Notes: generated by a model from the letters alone, not told the origin. A DNA stretch of 64,000 bases from Xanthomonas nasturtii (GCF_001660815.1 NZ_LYMI01000011.1:1-64000), one strand, 5' to 3'. Shown: positions 53,817-62,849, counted from the stretch's first letter. Numbers and translations: made by a program.

Positions 53817-55277
53817 TCAGCCAGCCGGCAGCCGCAACGTCGCCACGGCACCGCCACCGTCGCGGTTGTCCAGCGTCGCTTCGCCGCCGTGCAGGCGTGC
53901 AACTTCGCGCACGAACGGCAAGCCGAGCCCGGAACTGCGCTGCCCGGTCTGCGGACGGGCCAGCGAGTAGAAACGTTCGAACACCCGCTCCAGCGCGTAA
54001 TCCGGCACTCCGCTGCCGCGGTCTTGCACCGACACCTGCAATTTTTCAGCGTGCAATTGCGTGCAAAGGTGCATGGTGCTGCCTTCGGGCGAAAACGCGA
54101 TGGCGTTTTCAAGCAGATTGATCAGCGCCTGGCGCAGCAGAAACCCGTCGCCGAGCACGTAGTGCTCGCGCGCTGCATCAGATGTGACATCAGATGCGAC
54201 ATCGATCTCCACCCGCACCCCGGCCGCTGTCGCGCGTGGCAGCACGGCATCCACTGCTGCCTGCAGCAAGCCAGCCACCGCGATGCGCTCACGTTTTTGC
54301 AACCAGCCGTGCTGCTCCACCTCGGCCAACGCCAGCAGCTTGTCGATGGTTTCGGTGAGCCGCTGCTCCTGCGCACGGATGCTGGCAACGAAGTGCTGGC
54401 GATCGGCCTCCGGCAGTGGCTCGGTCAACAGCTCCGACGCACCGCGAATCGCCGCCAGCGGGCTCTTCATCTCGTGCGTCAGCGACTGCACGTACTGCTC
54501 CACGTAGGCCTTGCCTTCCAACTTGCGGCGCATGGATTCCAGCGCCTGGCCCAGATCGCCGATTTCATCGCCGCGCGGCTTGGGCGGCGGCACCGGAATG
54601 CCGGCGCTCACCGCCTGCGCATAGCGATTGAGCCGGCCGATGCCGCGCATCAGCCACCAGGTCATCGCGATGCCGATCAACGCAGAAATGCCGATCAACC
54701 AGGCGCCGCGCTGCAGGATGTTGCGCTGGCTGGCTTCGATAAACGGGTCGATGCTGCGGTTGGGCTGCGCCAGGGTCAGCACGCCGATCAGTTGCTTGGG
54801 GTCGTCCGGCGCGTAGATCGGGGCGGCCACATGCATCACCGTTGCGGTGGGGTCGCCGTCGATTTCCGGGCTGGAACGCGCGCCGTATTCGCCGCGCAAG
54901 GTGCGATAGACATCGTTCCAGCGCGAATTGTCGCGGCCCACGTCGCGGCCCAGCGAATCGAACACCACCACCCCGCGCGCATCGGTGACGGTGACGCGGT
55001 AATCCACGTTGTTCTTGCGGAAGCGCCACACCCACGCCTTGGGGTCGCGCTGCTGCGCCCTTGCCACGTTGCGCGCGAAGCTGCCATCGGCAAGCGTGCC
55101 GGCAGCCAGTTCACTGCTGGCGATTTCCGCCAGCACGTTGGCCGCATCCACCAAGGTGGACTCCATCGCCTGGCGCACGCCGGGCTTGACCTCGTTGACG
55201 AACACGCGCATCACGAAGAACGCGGCCAGGCCCACGATCAGGAAGAAGCCCAGAAACAGCTTGAGGCCGAGCCGCAT
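53817..55277 (-). CDS. creC: Sensor histidine kinase CreC
   Basis: 486 residues. N-terminal helix (LFLGFFLIVGLAAFFVMRVF), periplasmic sensor of about 150 residues (SSELAAGTLADGSFARNV, KAWVWRFRKNNVDYRVTVTD), a second helix about 184-204 (GAWLIGISALIGIAMTWWLM), then HAMP (IPVPPPKPRGDEIGDLGQAL). H-box LTHEMKSPLAAIRGASELL with the phospho-accepting His. N-box NLLENAIAFSPEG, G1 DRGSGVPDYAL, G2 SSGLGLPFVREVARLHGG. CreC senses growth conditions (carbon source, medium quality) in E. coli. It starts 48 bp after the creB stop. Confidence 0.95.
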   Translation of the reverse strand: MRLGLKLFLGFFLIVGLAAFFVMRVFVNEVKPGVRQAMESTLVDAANVLAEIASSELAAGTLADGSFARNVARAQQRDPKAWVWRFRKNNVDYRVTVTDARGVVVFDSLGRDVGRDNSRWNDVYRTLRGEYGARSSPEIDGDPTATVMHVAAPIYAPDDPKQLIGVLTLAQPNRSIDPFIEASQRNILQRGAWLIGISALIGIAMTWWLMRGIGRLNRYAQAVSAGIPVPPPKPRGDEIGDLGQALESMRRKLEGKAYVEQYVQSLTHEMKSPLAAIRGASELLTEPLPEADRQHFVASIRAQEQRLTETIDKLLALAEVEQHGWLQKRERIAVAGLLQAAVDAVLPRATAAGVRVEIDVASDVTSDAAREHYVLGDGFLLRQALINLLENAIAFSPEGSTMHLCTQLHAEKLQVSVQDRGSGVPDYALERVFERFYSLARPQTGQRSSGLGLPFVREVARLHGGEATLDNRDGGGAVATLRLPAG

Positions 55278-55325
55278 GTCAGCGCGCAGCCTCGCTCAGG
55301 TCGCCACGTGCGTACCCGCCCATAC

Positions 55326-56018
55326 CTACAGTTCCAACGCGTAGCCAAGGCCACGGTGGGTGCGGATCGGGTCGGCCGGCACGCCGGCCAGGCGCAGCTT
55401 GCTGCGTAGCGTCTTGATGTGGGTGTCGACGGTACGGTCGGCGCTGTCGGCGCTGGCATCCCAGCCGCGGTCCATCAGCTGCGCGCGGCTCAGGATCGCA
55501 CCGGGACGCTGCAGCAGTGCCGACAGCAGCGCGTATTCGTAACGGGTCAGCGGCAGCAAGGCATCGCCGTAGCGGATGCGGCTGCCCTCGCGGTCGATCG
55601 CAAAGGCCCCGTGCGGCTGCCAGCCCGGCTCGGCCGCCGCAGCCACGGTGCGCCGGCGCAGGCGTGCGCGCACGCGCGCCACCAGTTCGCGTGGCGAGAA
55701 CGGCTTGGCCATGTAATCGTCGGCGCCCAGCTCCAGACCGAGCACGCGGTCGATCTCGTCGTTGCGCGCGGTCAGAAAGATCACCGGCACCTCGCTGAAA
55801 CTGCGCAGCATGCGGCACACATCGAAGCCGTTGATGTCCGGCAGGCCCACGTCGAGCACCACCACATCGGCCGGGTCGGCGCGCAGCCGCGCCAGCGCAT
55901 CGCGGCCTAACAGGCAATGTTCGGGCGCATAACCCTCGCTGCGCAGCGCATACAGCACGGTATCGGCAATGGCGGCTTCGTCTTCGACGACGAGCACGCG
56001 GGCAGGAGATTCGGACAT
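55326..56018 (-). CDS. creB: Response regulator CreB
   Basis: 230 residues, OmpR/PhoB type. Receiver domain (about 1-120): acidic pair VVEDEAAI, phospho-acceptor Asp54 region VVVLDVGLPDINGFDV, Thr/Lys signals FLTARND and YMAKPFSPREL. Winged-helix DNA-binding domain: LTRYEYALLSALLQRPGAIL, then ADRTVDTHIKTLRSKL and RTHRGLGYAL. The ATG at 56018 gives the family start MSESPARVLVVEDE; the frame upstream is not homologous. creA is not next to it. Its likely target is the cre-tag-like site before creD. Confidence 0.95.
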   Translation of the reverse strand: MSESPARVLVVEDEAAIADTVLYALRSEGYAPEHCLLGRDALARLRADPADVVVLDVGLPDINGFDVCRMLRSFSEVPVIFLTARNDEIDRVLGLELGADDYMAKPFSPRELVARVRARLRRRTVAAAAEPGWQPHGAFAIDREGSRIRYGDALLPLTRYEYALLSALLQRPGAILSRAQLMDRGWDASADSADRTVDTHIKTLRSKLRLAGVPADPIRTHRGLGYALEL

Positions 56019-56220
56019 GCCGCGCAGCATAGCTGCATGCCGGCGCAGCCTGTAGCGCCATCGCGGCATTGCAGATGCACTGCGCGGCAAGCGATGGCCG
56101 CTGCAGGCAAGGCACCCAGCGGCAACGCCATGCCACGCCGCCATGTGCGTCAGCATCCGGCGCGCCGGCTGCCCAGGCCGCATCCAGACCTGCAGACCTG
56201 CGCAAACCAGCGCGCCCGCT

Positions 56221-56226
56221 TACACT
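56221..56226 (+). promoter_or_regulatory. -10-like TACACT box abutting rlmJ
   Basis: TACACT, six bases (GCCGCG), then ATG at 56233. No ribosome-binding site. Same arrangement as for five other genes here. Confidence 0.5.
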
Positions 56227-56232
56227 GCCGCG

Positions 56233-57141
56233 ATGAACTATCGCCACGCCTTCCATGCCGGCAACCATGCCGACGTGCTCAAGCACATCGCCCTGCTTGC
56301 CCTGATCGACACCCTCAAGCGCAAGGACACCCCGTTCTTCGTGCTCGACACCCACGCCGGGCGTGGGCGCTATCAGCTCGGTGGCGAAGAAAGCCGCAAG
56401 ACCAACGAAGCCGATGCCGGGGTGATGCGGCTGATGGCCGAGGCGACCTTGCCCGACGTGGTCGAGCGCTACCTGCGCGCGGTGCAGGCCGACAACCAGG
56501 CCGTCGCTCGCCCGGCCACGCCCGGCCAGAAGCCCACACGCCCCACCGCCGGCATCCAGCTCAATTACTACCCCGGCTCGCCGTTGCTGGCCGCGCAGGC
56601 GCTGCGCGAGCAGGACCGTATGGCGTTCTGCGAATTGCAGCCGGACGAAGCCGAGGCGCTCAAGGGCCTGTTCGCCAAGGACAACCGCGTGCGCGTGCAT
56701 GCCGGCGATGGCTATGCAGCCATCCGTGCGTTTCTGCCGCCACGTGCCGGCGAAACCAAGATCGGCCGGGGGCTGGTGCTGATCGACCCGCCCTACGAAT
56801 CGCAAGACGCCGAATACCAGCAGATCATCCACAGCGTGCGCGAAGTCCTGGCGCGCTGGCCGCAGGCGATCTGCATGGTGTGGTACCCGATCAAGCTGCG
56901 CCGCAGCCTGCAGCCGTTCATGCGCAAGGCCGCCACGTTGCCGGCCAAGTCGGTGCTGGTTGCCGAGCTGCAGGTACGCCCGGACGACTCGCCGCTGCGC
57001 CTGACCGGCAGCGGGCTGTTGATCGTCAATGCGCCCTGGCAGTTCGACAAGGTGCTGGCGCCGGCGCTGCCGGTGCTGAAGAAGCATCTCGGCGAGCCCG
57101 GCGCCTCGACCCGGCTGGAATGGCTGCGCCAGGACGCGTGA
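56233..57141 (+). CDS. rlmJ: 23S rRNA (adenine2030-N6)-methyltransferase RlmJ
   Basis: 302 residues. Opening MNYRHAFHAGNHADVLKHIAL is characteristic of RlmJ (formerly YhiR). SAM-binding and catalytic motif DPPY is seen as GLVLIDPPYESQD; FVLDTHAGRGRY is the glycine loop that binds SAM. The C-terminal QFDKVLAPALPVLKKHL is typical. It methylates N6 of A2030 in 23S rRNA in E. coli. An upstream in-frame extension to 56143 exists but contains no family sequence. Some older annotations call it a competence-related ComJ-like protein for DNA use as nutrient. It is divergent from creB. Confidence 0.95.
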   Translation: MNYRHAFHAGNHADVLKHIALLALIDTLKRKDTPFFVLDTHAGRGRYQLGGEESRKTNEADAGVMRLMAEATLPDVVERYLRAVQADNQAVARPATPGQKPTRPTAGIQLNYYPGSPLLAAQALREQDRMAFCELQPDEAEALKGLFAKDNRVRVHAGDGYAAIRAFLPPRAGETKIGRGLVLIDPPYESQDAEYQQIIHSVREVLARWPQAICMVWYPIKLRRSLQPFMRKAATLPAKSVLVAELQVRPDDSPLRLTGSGLLIVNAPWQFDKVLAPALPVLKKHLGEPGASTRLEWLRQDA

Positions 57142-57520
57142 TGCGGCGCCGCGCACTTCTCTGGCTGCCGGGAACAGCAAGGCGGTAAGGCGCTGCAGGA
57201 TGGCCGACGCGCTGCAGTCGCTCATCGGCGCACCGTGCCAAGTGCTGCCACCGCGTGGCACCGATGCAGCGCAACCAGTGGCCTGCGTCTTCGCTGCTCC
57301 AGGGCTAACGTCAACCTGGCCGGACGCGCACCTGCGGCGCAGCCACGCTGCCGGCAGCCGGAGCCAACCGCCAAGCTCACGACCGGCTCACGGCTCAGCT
57401 CGTTACAGTTGTGTGGGAAGCACTGCCACCTCCTGTCGGCCCCCGACGCTGCACCGGATTCATTCACGGTTGCGCGCCGGGCTGGTGCCAGAATCTTCCG
57501 ATCTTCAAGGAACACCGGTC
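57142..57520. other. Intergenic region between rlmJ and the GNAT gene
   Basis: 379 bp without a supported gene. An in-frame extension of the GNAT reading frame (from 57200) spans it but shows no domain and changes composition. Only the AAGG ribosome-binding sequence near 57507 is notable. Confidence 0.45.
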
Positions 57521-58063
57521 ATGGCCATTCGCAATCGCATGCCTCCGTGGCATGAAAACTTCAGCCTGCCCAATGGCCGCACCCTTCTGCTCCGCCCGAT
57601 CCGTCCCGAAGACGGCCCGCCGCTGCAAGGGGCATTCAGCCTGTTGGGTCCAGAGGAAATCCGCGCGCGCTTCGTGCGCTCCTCCGCCGAAATCACCCCG
57701 GAGATGGTGCAACGCCTGACCCATCCCAACCCCAAGAGCGAGATCGTGCTGGTTGCCGCCGAACAGCTGCCACCCGGCGAAGCGCTGGTCGGCGCGGTCG
57801 CCCGCGCCGCGTTGGTGCCGGGCACCCGCCAGGCCGAATACACCATCCTGGTCAGCAGCTTCGTCGCCGGCCAGGGCCTGGGCCGGCAATTGATGCGCAA
57901 GCTGGTGAAGTGGGCGCGCCGCAAATATCTCGACTGCCTGTTCGGCGACGTGCTGCAGAGCAACGTGCCGATGCTGCAACTGGCCGAGTCGCTGGGCTTC
58001 AAGCCGCAGGCGCACCCCGATTCGCCGGAGCTGGTGCGGATGGTGCTGGAGCTGGATGCCTGA
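57521..58063 (+). CDS. GNAT-family N-acetyltransferase (Pat-like domain)
   Basis: 180 residues. It resembles the C-terminal acetyltransferase domain of the Pat/YfiQ branch: LPNGRTLLLRPIRPEDGPPL, LGPEEIRARFVRSSAEITPEM, then acetyl-CoA loop VAGQGLGRQLMRKLVKWAR and LFGDVLQSNVPMLQLAESLGF. The N-terminal CoA-ligase-like part found in full-length Pat is missing, which is normal for stand-alone members. The ATG at 57521 has AAGGA upstream. Followed by two repeat elements and mfd. Confidence 0.87.
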   Translation: MAIRNRMPPWHENFSLPNGRTLLLRPIRPEDGPPLQGAFSLLGPEEIRARFVRSSAEITPEMVQRLTHPNPKSEIVLVAAEQLPPGEALVGAVARAALVPGTRQAEYTILVSSFVAGQGLGRQLMRKLVKWARRKYLDCLFGDVLQSNVPMLQLAESLGFKPQAHPDSPELVRMVLELDA

Positions 58064-58069
58064 GGGGCT

Positions 58070-58097
58070 GGGATTCGGGATTGGGGATTGGGGATTC
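58070..58097. repeat. GGGATT tandem repeat tract
   Basis: GGGATTCGGGATTGGGGATT followed by GGGGATTC: four near-identical seven-base units just after the GNAT stop codon. Tracts of this type (GGGATTGGGGATTCGG) are scattered between genes in xanthomonads. Confidence 0.8.
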
Positions 58098-58129
58098 GTC
58101 GAAGCGGCTCGGCTGCTCGTTTGCTGCAG

Positions 58130-58237
58130 GGCCCTTGCCCGCCCACCATCGCGGGACACGCCGTGAATCCGTCCCTGGAGGCTCTGGCGCGGCGTCCATG
58201 CCGCTCAAGGTCCCGCGACGGTGGGCGGGCAAGGACC
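58130..58237. repeat. GCGGGAC inverted-repeat element, copy B
   Basis: 108 bp with 28-bp terminal inverted repeats (58130-58157, 58210-58237; 26 of 28 positions pair). The right end AAGGTCCCGCGACGGTGGGC and the next 25 bases equal the reverse complement of the left end and flank of copy A, so A and B are inverted to each other. The interior palindrome of A is degenerate here (GGCGTCCATGCC). Confidence 0.85.
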
Positions 58238-58337
58238 AGTCAAGTTGGTCGGTGCTCAGAGTTTTCAGAACAGCGATCAGCAGATCGGCGACGCGGTGTC
58301 TTCGCTCTTCAGTAAAACCACCGACCAACTGTCTGGC

Positions 58338-58439
58338 GCGGTGTCCTCGCCGGTTGCGGGACCGTTGGCGGCATGGATGCCGCCACCGAGCCCCCATGGA
58401 CGGGTTAACGGCGTGTCCCGCAAGCGGTGAGGGCACCGC
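58338..58439. repeat. GCGGGAC inverted-repeat element, copy C (divergent)
   Basis: 102 bp with 25-bp terminal repeats (58338-58362 and 58415-58439; 22 of 25 pair). Ends differ from A and B outside the GCGGGAC/GTCCCGC part, but the interior palindrome GGCGGCAT-GG-ATGCCGCC is the same as in A. So the design is shared while the sequence has drifted, or two related families lie next to each other. Confidence 0.75.
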
Positions 58440-58610
58440 GTACTCGACCAGCGCGGCTTTGGACTTTCCAGGCCCCACAGAGAGCCGCCAACAACACAGA
58501 TGCATGACCTCGCAACCGCTCGCGAGGCCTGTACCCCCGACGCGCCCTCGTACACACACCGTCCAAACCACCTTTCGCGCCAGATGGACCGGCCGTGGCG
58601 GGGGCTCTGA

Positions 58611-58616
58611 TAAAAT
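58611..58616 (+). promoter_or_regulatory. -10-like TAAAAT box of mfd
   Basis: TAAAAT with nine bases to the ATG at 58626, so the mRNA leader would be about two bases at most. No Shine-Dalgarno (GTGGGCTG). Confidence 0.5.
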
Positions 58617-58625
58617 TGTGGGCTG

Positions 58626-61600
58626 ATGCCGTCGCCTACCTTCCCCTCTCCGCCGCTGCCCAAGTCCGGCCAGCTCCGCGCCTACTGGCGCGCCCCGTCC
58701 TCTCCGACTGCGCTGGCGTGGTCGATTGCGCGGGCAGCCGAGGCGCATGCCGGCCCGCTGCTGGTGATCGCCCGCGATAACCAGAGCGCGCACCAGATCG
58801 AAGCCGACCTGCATGCCTTGCTCGGCGAGCACTCCGCGCTGCCGGTGGTGCCGTTTCCCGATTGGGAAACCCTGCCCTACGACCAGTTCAGCCCGCACCC
58901 GGAAATCATCAGCCAGCGTCTGGCCGCCCTGCACCGCCTGCCCGGCCTGACCCGCGGCGTGGTGATCGTGCCGGTACAGACCTTGCTGCAGCAGCTGGCC
59001 CCGCTGAGCTACATCGTCGGTGGCAGTTTCGACCTCGCCGTCGGCCAACGGCTGGACATGGATGCGGAAAAACGCCGCCTGGAAAGCGCCGGTTACCGCA
59101 ATGTGCCGCAGGTGATGGACCCCGGCGATTTTGCGGTGCGCGGCGGCCTGCTCGACGTGTTTCCGATGGGCGCAGACACGCCGTTGCGCGTTGAATTGCT
59201 GGATGAGGATATCGACTCGATCCGCGTGTTCGACCCGGAATCGCAGCGCTCGCTGGACAAGGTGCACGCGGTCAAGATGCTGCCCGGCCGCGAAGTGCCG
59301 ATGGACGACGCCAGCGTTGAACGCGTGCTGGCCTGCCTGCGCGAACGCTTCGATGTGGATACCCGCCGCAGCGCCCTGTATCAGGATCTCAAATCCGGGC
59401 TTGCGCCCTCGGGCATCGAGTATTACCTGCCGATGTTCTTCGCCAAGACCGCAACGCTGTTCGATTACCTGGACAAACGCGTGCTGCCGGTGATTGCGAC
59501 CGGCGTATCCAATGCCGCCGATGCGTTCTGGACCCAGACGCTGAATCGCTACGAGCAGCGCCGCCACGATGTGGAACGCCCGCTGCTGCCGCCGGACGAG
59601 TTGTATCAATCCCCGGACACGCTGCGCGAACGGCTCAACAAGCTGGCGCGCATCGAAGTGTGGGCCAGCGATCACGCGCGCATCGATGACGCCACCCCGC
59701 TCGGCGAGCAGCCGTTGCCGCCGCTGCCGGTGGCCGCGAAGGACGCCCCGGCGGGCCAGGCACTGGCCTCGTTCCTGAGCCATTACCCTGGGCGCGTGCT
59801 GGTGGCCGCCGATTCGGCCGGCCGCCGCGAAGCCTTGATGGAAGTGCTGGCCGCCGCGCAGTTGAAGCCGGAGGTAGTGGCCGACGTGCCGGCGTTCCTG
59901 GCCGGCACGCTGCGTTTCGGCATTACCGTGGCGCCGTTGGAAGATGGCTTTGCACTGGATCAACCGCAGATTGCGCTGTTGACCGAGCGCCAGCTGTTCC
60001 CGGAGCGGGCCAATCAGCCGCGCCGCACACGCCGGGTCGGGCGCGAGCCGGAAGCGATCATCCGCGATCTGGGCGAGCTGTCCGAAGGTGCGCCGATCGT
60101 GCACGAAGACCACGGTGTGGGCCGCTACCGCGGCCTGATCGTGCTCGATGCCGGTGGCATGCCCGGCGAGTTCCTGGAGATCGAATACGCCAAGGGCGAC
60201 CGGCTGTATGTGCCGGTGGCGCAGCTGCACCTGATCAGCCGCTACTCCGGCGCTTCGGCCGAGACCGCGCCGCTGCATTCGCTGGGCGGCGAACAATGGA
60301 CCAAGGCCAAGCGCAAGGCGGCCGAGAAGGTACGCGATGTGGCCGCCGAACTGCTGGAAATCCAGGCGCGACGCCGTGCGCGTGCGGGCCTGGCATTGCA
60401 GGTGGACCGCGCGATGTACGAACCGTTTGCGGCCGGCTTTCCTTTCGAAGAAACCGCCGACCAGCTTGCCGCCATCGATGCCACGTTGCGCGACCTGGGT
60501 AGCAGCCAGCCGATGGACCGCGTGGTCTGCGGCGATGTCGGCTTCGGCAAGACCGAGGTCGCGGTGCGCGCTGCGTTTGCTGCCGCCAGTGCCGGCAAAC
60601 AGGTGGCCGTGCTGGTGCCCACCACGCTGCTGGCCGAACAGCATTACCGCAATTTCCGCGACCGTTTCGCCGATTACCCGATGAAGGTGGAAGTGCTCTC
60701 GCGCTTCAAGAGCACCAAGGAAATCAAGGCCGAACTGGAGAAGGTGGCCAGCGGCGATATCGACGTCATCATCGGCACGCATCGGCTGTTGCAGCCGGAC
60801 GTGAAGTTCAAGGATCTCGGCCTGGTCGTGGTCGACGAAGAACAGCGCTTCGGCGTGCGGCAAAAAGAAGCGCTCAAAGCGATGCGCGCGAATGTGCATC
60901 TGCTCACGCTCACCGCAACCCCCATCCCGCGCACGCTCAATATGGCCATGGCCGGGCTGCGCGACCTGTCGATCATCGCCACCCCGCCGCCGAACCGGCT
61001 GGCGGTGCAGACCTTCATCACTGCCTGGGACAACACGCTGCTGCGCGAAGCATTCCAGCGCGAGTTGAGCCGTGGTGGGCAGCTGTACTTCCTGCACAAC
61101 GATGTGGAAAGCATCGTACGCATGCAGCGCGATCTGTCGGAGCTGGTCCCGGAAGCGCGCATCGGCATCGCGCATGGGCAGATGCCCGAGCGCGAGCTGG
61201 AACGGGTGATGCTGGATTTCCAGAAGCAGCGCTTCAACGTGCTGTTGTCGACCACGATCATCGAATCGGGTATCGACATTCCCAACGCCAATACCATCAT
61301 CATCAACCGCGCCGACCGCTTCGGCCTGGCCCAGTTGCATCAGCTGCGTGGCCGCGTCGGCCGCTCGCATCACCGCGCCTATGCGTACCTGGTGGTGCCG
61401 GACCGCCGTTCGATGACCTCCGATGCAGAAAAGCGCCTGGAAGCGATTGCGTCCATGGACGAGCTGGGCGCCGGCTTCACCCTGGCCACGCACGATCTGG
61501 AAATTCGCGGCGCCGGCGAATTGCTGGGCGAAGACCAGAGCGGGCAGATGGCCGAGGTCGGTTTCAGCCTCTACACCGAACTGCTGGAACGCGCGGTGCG

Positions 61601-62090
61601 CAGCATCCGCCAGGGCAATTTGCCCGATCTGGATGCCGGCGAAGAAGTGCGCGGCGCCGATGTCGAATTGCATGTGGCGGCGCTGATTCCGGAGGATTAT
61701 CTGCCGGACGTGCATACGCGCCTGACGCTGTACAAGCGCATTTCCAGTGCACGCGATCCCGATGCGCTACGCGAATTGCAGGTGGAAATGATCGACCGCT
61801 TCGGCCTGCTGCCGGATCCGGTCAAGCACCTGTTCGCCATTGCCGAGCTCAAGCTGCAGGCCAACGCCTTGGGTGTGCGCAAGCTGGATCTGGGCGAAAA
61901 CGGCGGCCGGCTGGTGTTCGAGGCCAAGCCGGCGATCGACCCGATGACCATCATCCAGATGATCCAGAAACAGCCGAAGATCTACACCATGGATGGCCCG
62001 GACAAACTGCGCATCAAGCTGCCGATGCCCGAAGGCGCCGACCGGTTCAACGCGGCGCGTGGATTGTTGGCGGCGTTGGCACCGGGGTAA
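58626..62090 (+). CDS. mfd: Transcription-repair coupling factor Mfd
   Basis: 1154-residue ATP-dependent translocase that pushes stalled RNA polymerase off damaged DNA and recruits UvrA. The N-terminal UvrB-like part (about 1-330: VVPFPDWETLPYDQFSPHP) precedes the RNA-polymerase-interacting domain (about 470-545: GAPIVHEDHGVGRYRGLIVL). The helicase part follows: motif I CGDVGFGKTEVAVRAAF, DEEQ box VVDEEQRFG, motif III TATPIPRTL, and motif VI-like QLRGRVGRSHHRAYAYL with the translocation TRG-motif region after it. The C-terminal regulatory domain is complete. Start ATG at 58626 is directly after a -10-like box. Confidence 0.97.
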   Translation: MPSPTFPSPPLPKSGQLRAYWRAPSSPTALAWSIARAAEAHAGPLLVIARDNQSAHQIEADLHALLGEHSALPVVPFPDWETLPYDQFSPHPEIISQRLAALHRLPGLTRGVVIVPVQTLLQQLAPLSYIVGGSFDLAVGQRLDMDAEKRRLESAGYRNVPQVMDPGDFAVRGGLLDVFPMGADTPLRVELLDEDIDSIRVFDPESQRSLDKVHAVKMLPGREVPMDDASVERVLACLRERFDVDTRRSALYQDLKSGLAPSGIEYYLPMFFAKTATLFDYLDKRVLPVIATGVSNAADAFWTQTLNRYEQRRHDVERPLLPPDELYQSPDTLRERLNKLARIEVWASDHARIDDATPLGEQPLPPLPVAAKDAPAGQALASFLSHYPGRVLVAADSAGRREALMEVLAAAQLKPEVVADVPAFLAGTLRFGITVAPLEDGFALDQPQIALLTERQLFPERANQPRRTRRVGREPEAIIRDLGELSEGAPIVHEDHGVGRYRGLIVLDAGGMPGEFLEIEYAKGDRLYVPVAQLHLISRYSGASAETAPLHSLGGEQWTKAKRKAAEKVRDVAAELLEIQARRRARAGLALQVDRAMYEPFAAGFPFEETADQLAAIDATLRDLGSSQPMDRVVCGDVGFGKTEVAVRAAFAAASAGKQVAVLVPTTLLAEQHYRNFRDRFADYPMKVEVLSRFKSTKEIKAELEKVASGDIDVIIGTHRLLQPDVKFKDLGLVVVDEEQRFGVRQKEALKAMRANVHLLTLTATPIPRTLNMAMAGLRDLSIIATPPPNRLAVQTFITAWDNTLLREAFQRELSRGGQLYFLHNDVESIVRMQRDLSELVPEARIGIAHGQMPERELERVMLDFQKQRFNVLLSTTIIESGIDIPNANTIIINRADRFGLAQLHQLRGRVGRSHHRAYAYLVVPDRRSMTSDAEKRLEAIASMDELGAGFTLATHDLEIRGAGELLGEDQSGQMAEVGFSLYTELLERAVRSIRQGNLPDLDAGEEVRGADVELHVAALIPEDYLPDVHTRLTLYKRISSARDPDALRELQVEMIDRFGLLPDPVKHLFAIAELKLQANALGVRKLDLGENGGRLVFEAKPAIDPMTIIQMIQKQPKIYTMDGPDKLRIKLPMPEGADRFNAARGLLAALAPG

Positions 62091-62135
62091 GAACACGACG
62101 CACGCCTGCCAATATCGGGAGCGCATGCCCCGCAC

Positions 62136-62160
62136 GCCGGCATTACTGGCCGGCTTTTAT
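62136..62160 (+). terminator. Terminator downstream of mfd
   Basis: GCCGGC (62136-62141), loop ATTACTG, GCCGGC (62149-62154), then TTTTAT. It is about 45 bp after the mfd stop and just before the stop of the convergent gene. Confidence 0.75.
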
Positions 62161-62804
62161 TGCGGAGTAGAGGTGCGAAGCACGATCACCCGATACTGAC
62201 CTCTATCGCCATAGCGCGCGCCCTTCTTCTCGACCTCCGCGCATAGCCTGTCTTTGCCGCAGGGAACCAGATTGGCGCGGATCACACGATCCAGATAGGC
62301 GACTTCTGCCCGGCGCTGCGCGGCTTCGGCCAGGATCGGTTTGGCTGCGATGACCGCGTAAGACGCACCACCCACGGCCATGATGGCCCCAACGACCATG
62401 GCGAAGAGGCCGATCCACATGCGGCGTTGGGCAGTGGTTTCCAGGCTGCGCTGTGCCTGCGCGTAGCGTTGGGTGGCCTGCTGAAGCGTCTGTCCCGCAG
62501 CGGCCATCTGTTTGTTGAACCGCGCGGCTGCCGGTTCAAGTGTCTGCTCCAACGCCTGATGGCTCAATTGCGTCAGCCGCGGGAGCGCGTTCTCCAGCAC
62601 CCGGTTGATGCGCTGATCGGCGTTAGTGACTGCGCTCTGTAATAGCTGCAGCTGTTGCCGGACCAGATCTTCCAGGCGTTGCTCTGCTTGCTGTTGCGTG
62701 GCAATCAAGGTTGCCATGACATCGATCGCTTCCCGCAATGTCTGATTGGATGCCTTCAACGCGGCGTCGGCATCGACCACTACAGCTCTGCCCTGCATCT
62801 CCAT
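62157..62804 (-). CDS. Coiled-coil protein with one membrane segment
   Basis: 215 residues, no family recognised with confidence. Residues about 10-125 form a long Gln/Ala/Leu-rich coiled coil (LREAIDVMATLIATQQQAEQ, LVRQQLQLLQSAVTNADQRI). A hydrophobic span, RMWIGLFAMVVGAIMAVGGA (about 127-150), follows, then a soluble C-terminal domain with two Cys (LVPCGKDRLCAEVEKKGARY). The layout, with coiled coil, one helix and a small end domain, is similar to accessory proteins encoded next to relaxases (DUF6118-type). GAGAGGAA precedes the ATG. It follows the Gly-rich-tailed gene by 45 bp. Confidence 0.65.
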   Translation of the reverse strand: MEMQGRAVVVDADAALKASNQTLREAIDVMATLIATQQQAEQRLEDLVRQQLQLLQSAVTNADQRINRVLENALPRLTQLSHQALEQTLEPAAARFNKQMAAAGQTLQQATQRYAQAQRSLETTAQRRMWIGLFAMVVGAIMAVGGASYAVIAAKPILAEAAQRRAEVAYLDRVIRANLVPCGKDRLCAEVEKKGARYGDRGQYRVIVLRTSTPQ

Positions 62805-62849
62805 CGTGGTGTTCCTCTCAAAAAATCGATGCGCTGTACGAGCGGCCGG

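Larger units (their letters stand above)
58064..58625. other. Repeat-rich intergenic region before mfd
   Basis: 562 bp without a supported gene. It contains a GGGATT tandem tract and repeat copies B and C, listed separately, and the TAAAAT box of mfd at its end. Short frames through the elements (MPLKVPRRWAGKDQ...) come from the repeats. Confidence 0.6.

Noticed and set aside
57999-61715. 1238-codon open frame on the minus strand
   Set aside because: It is antisense to mfd, which carries all helicase motifs. The frame is open because of high GC codon bias, and its His/Gln-rich translation has no domain.
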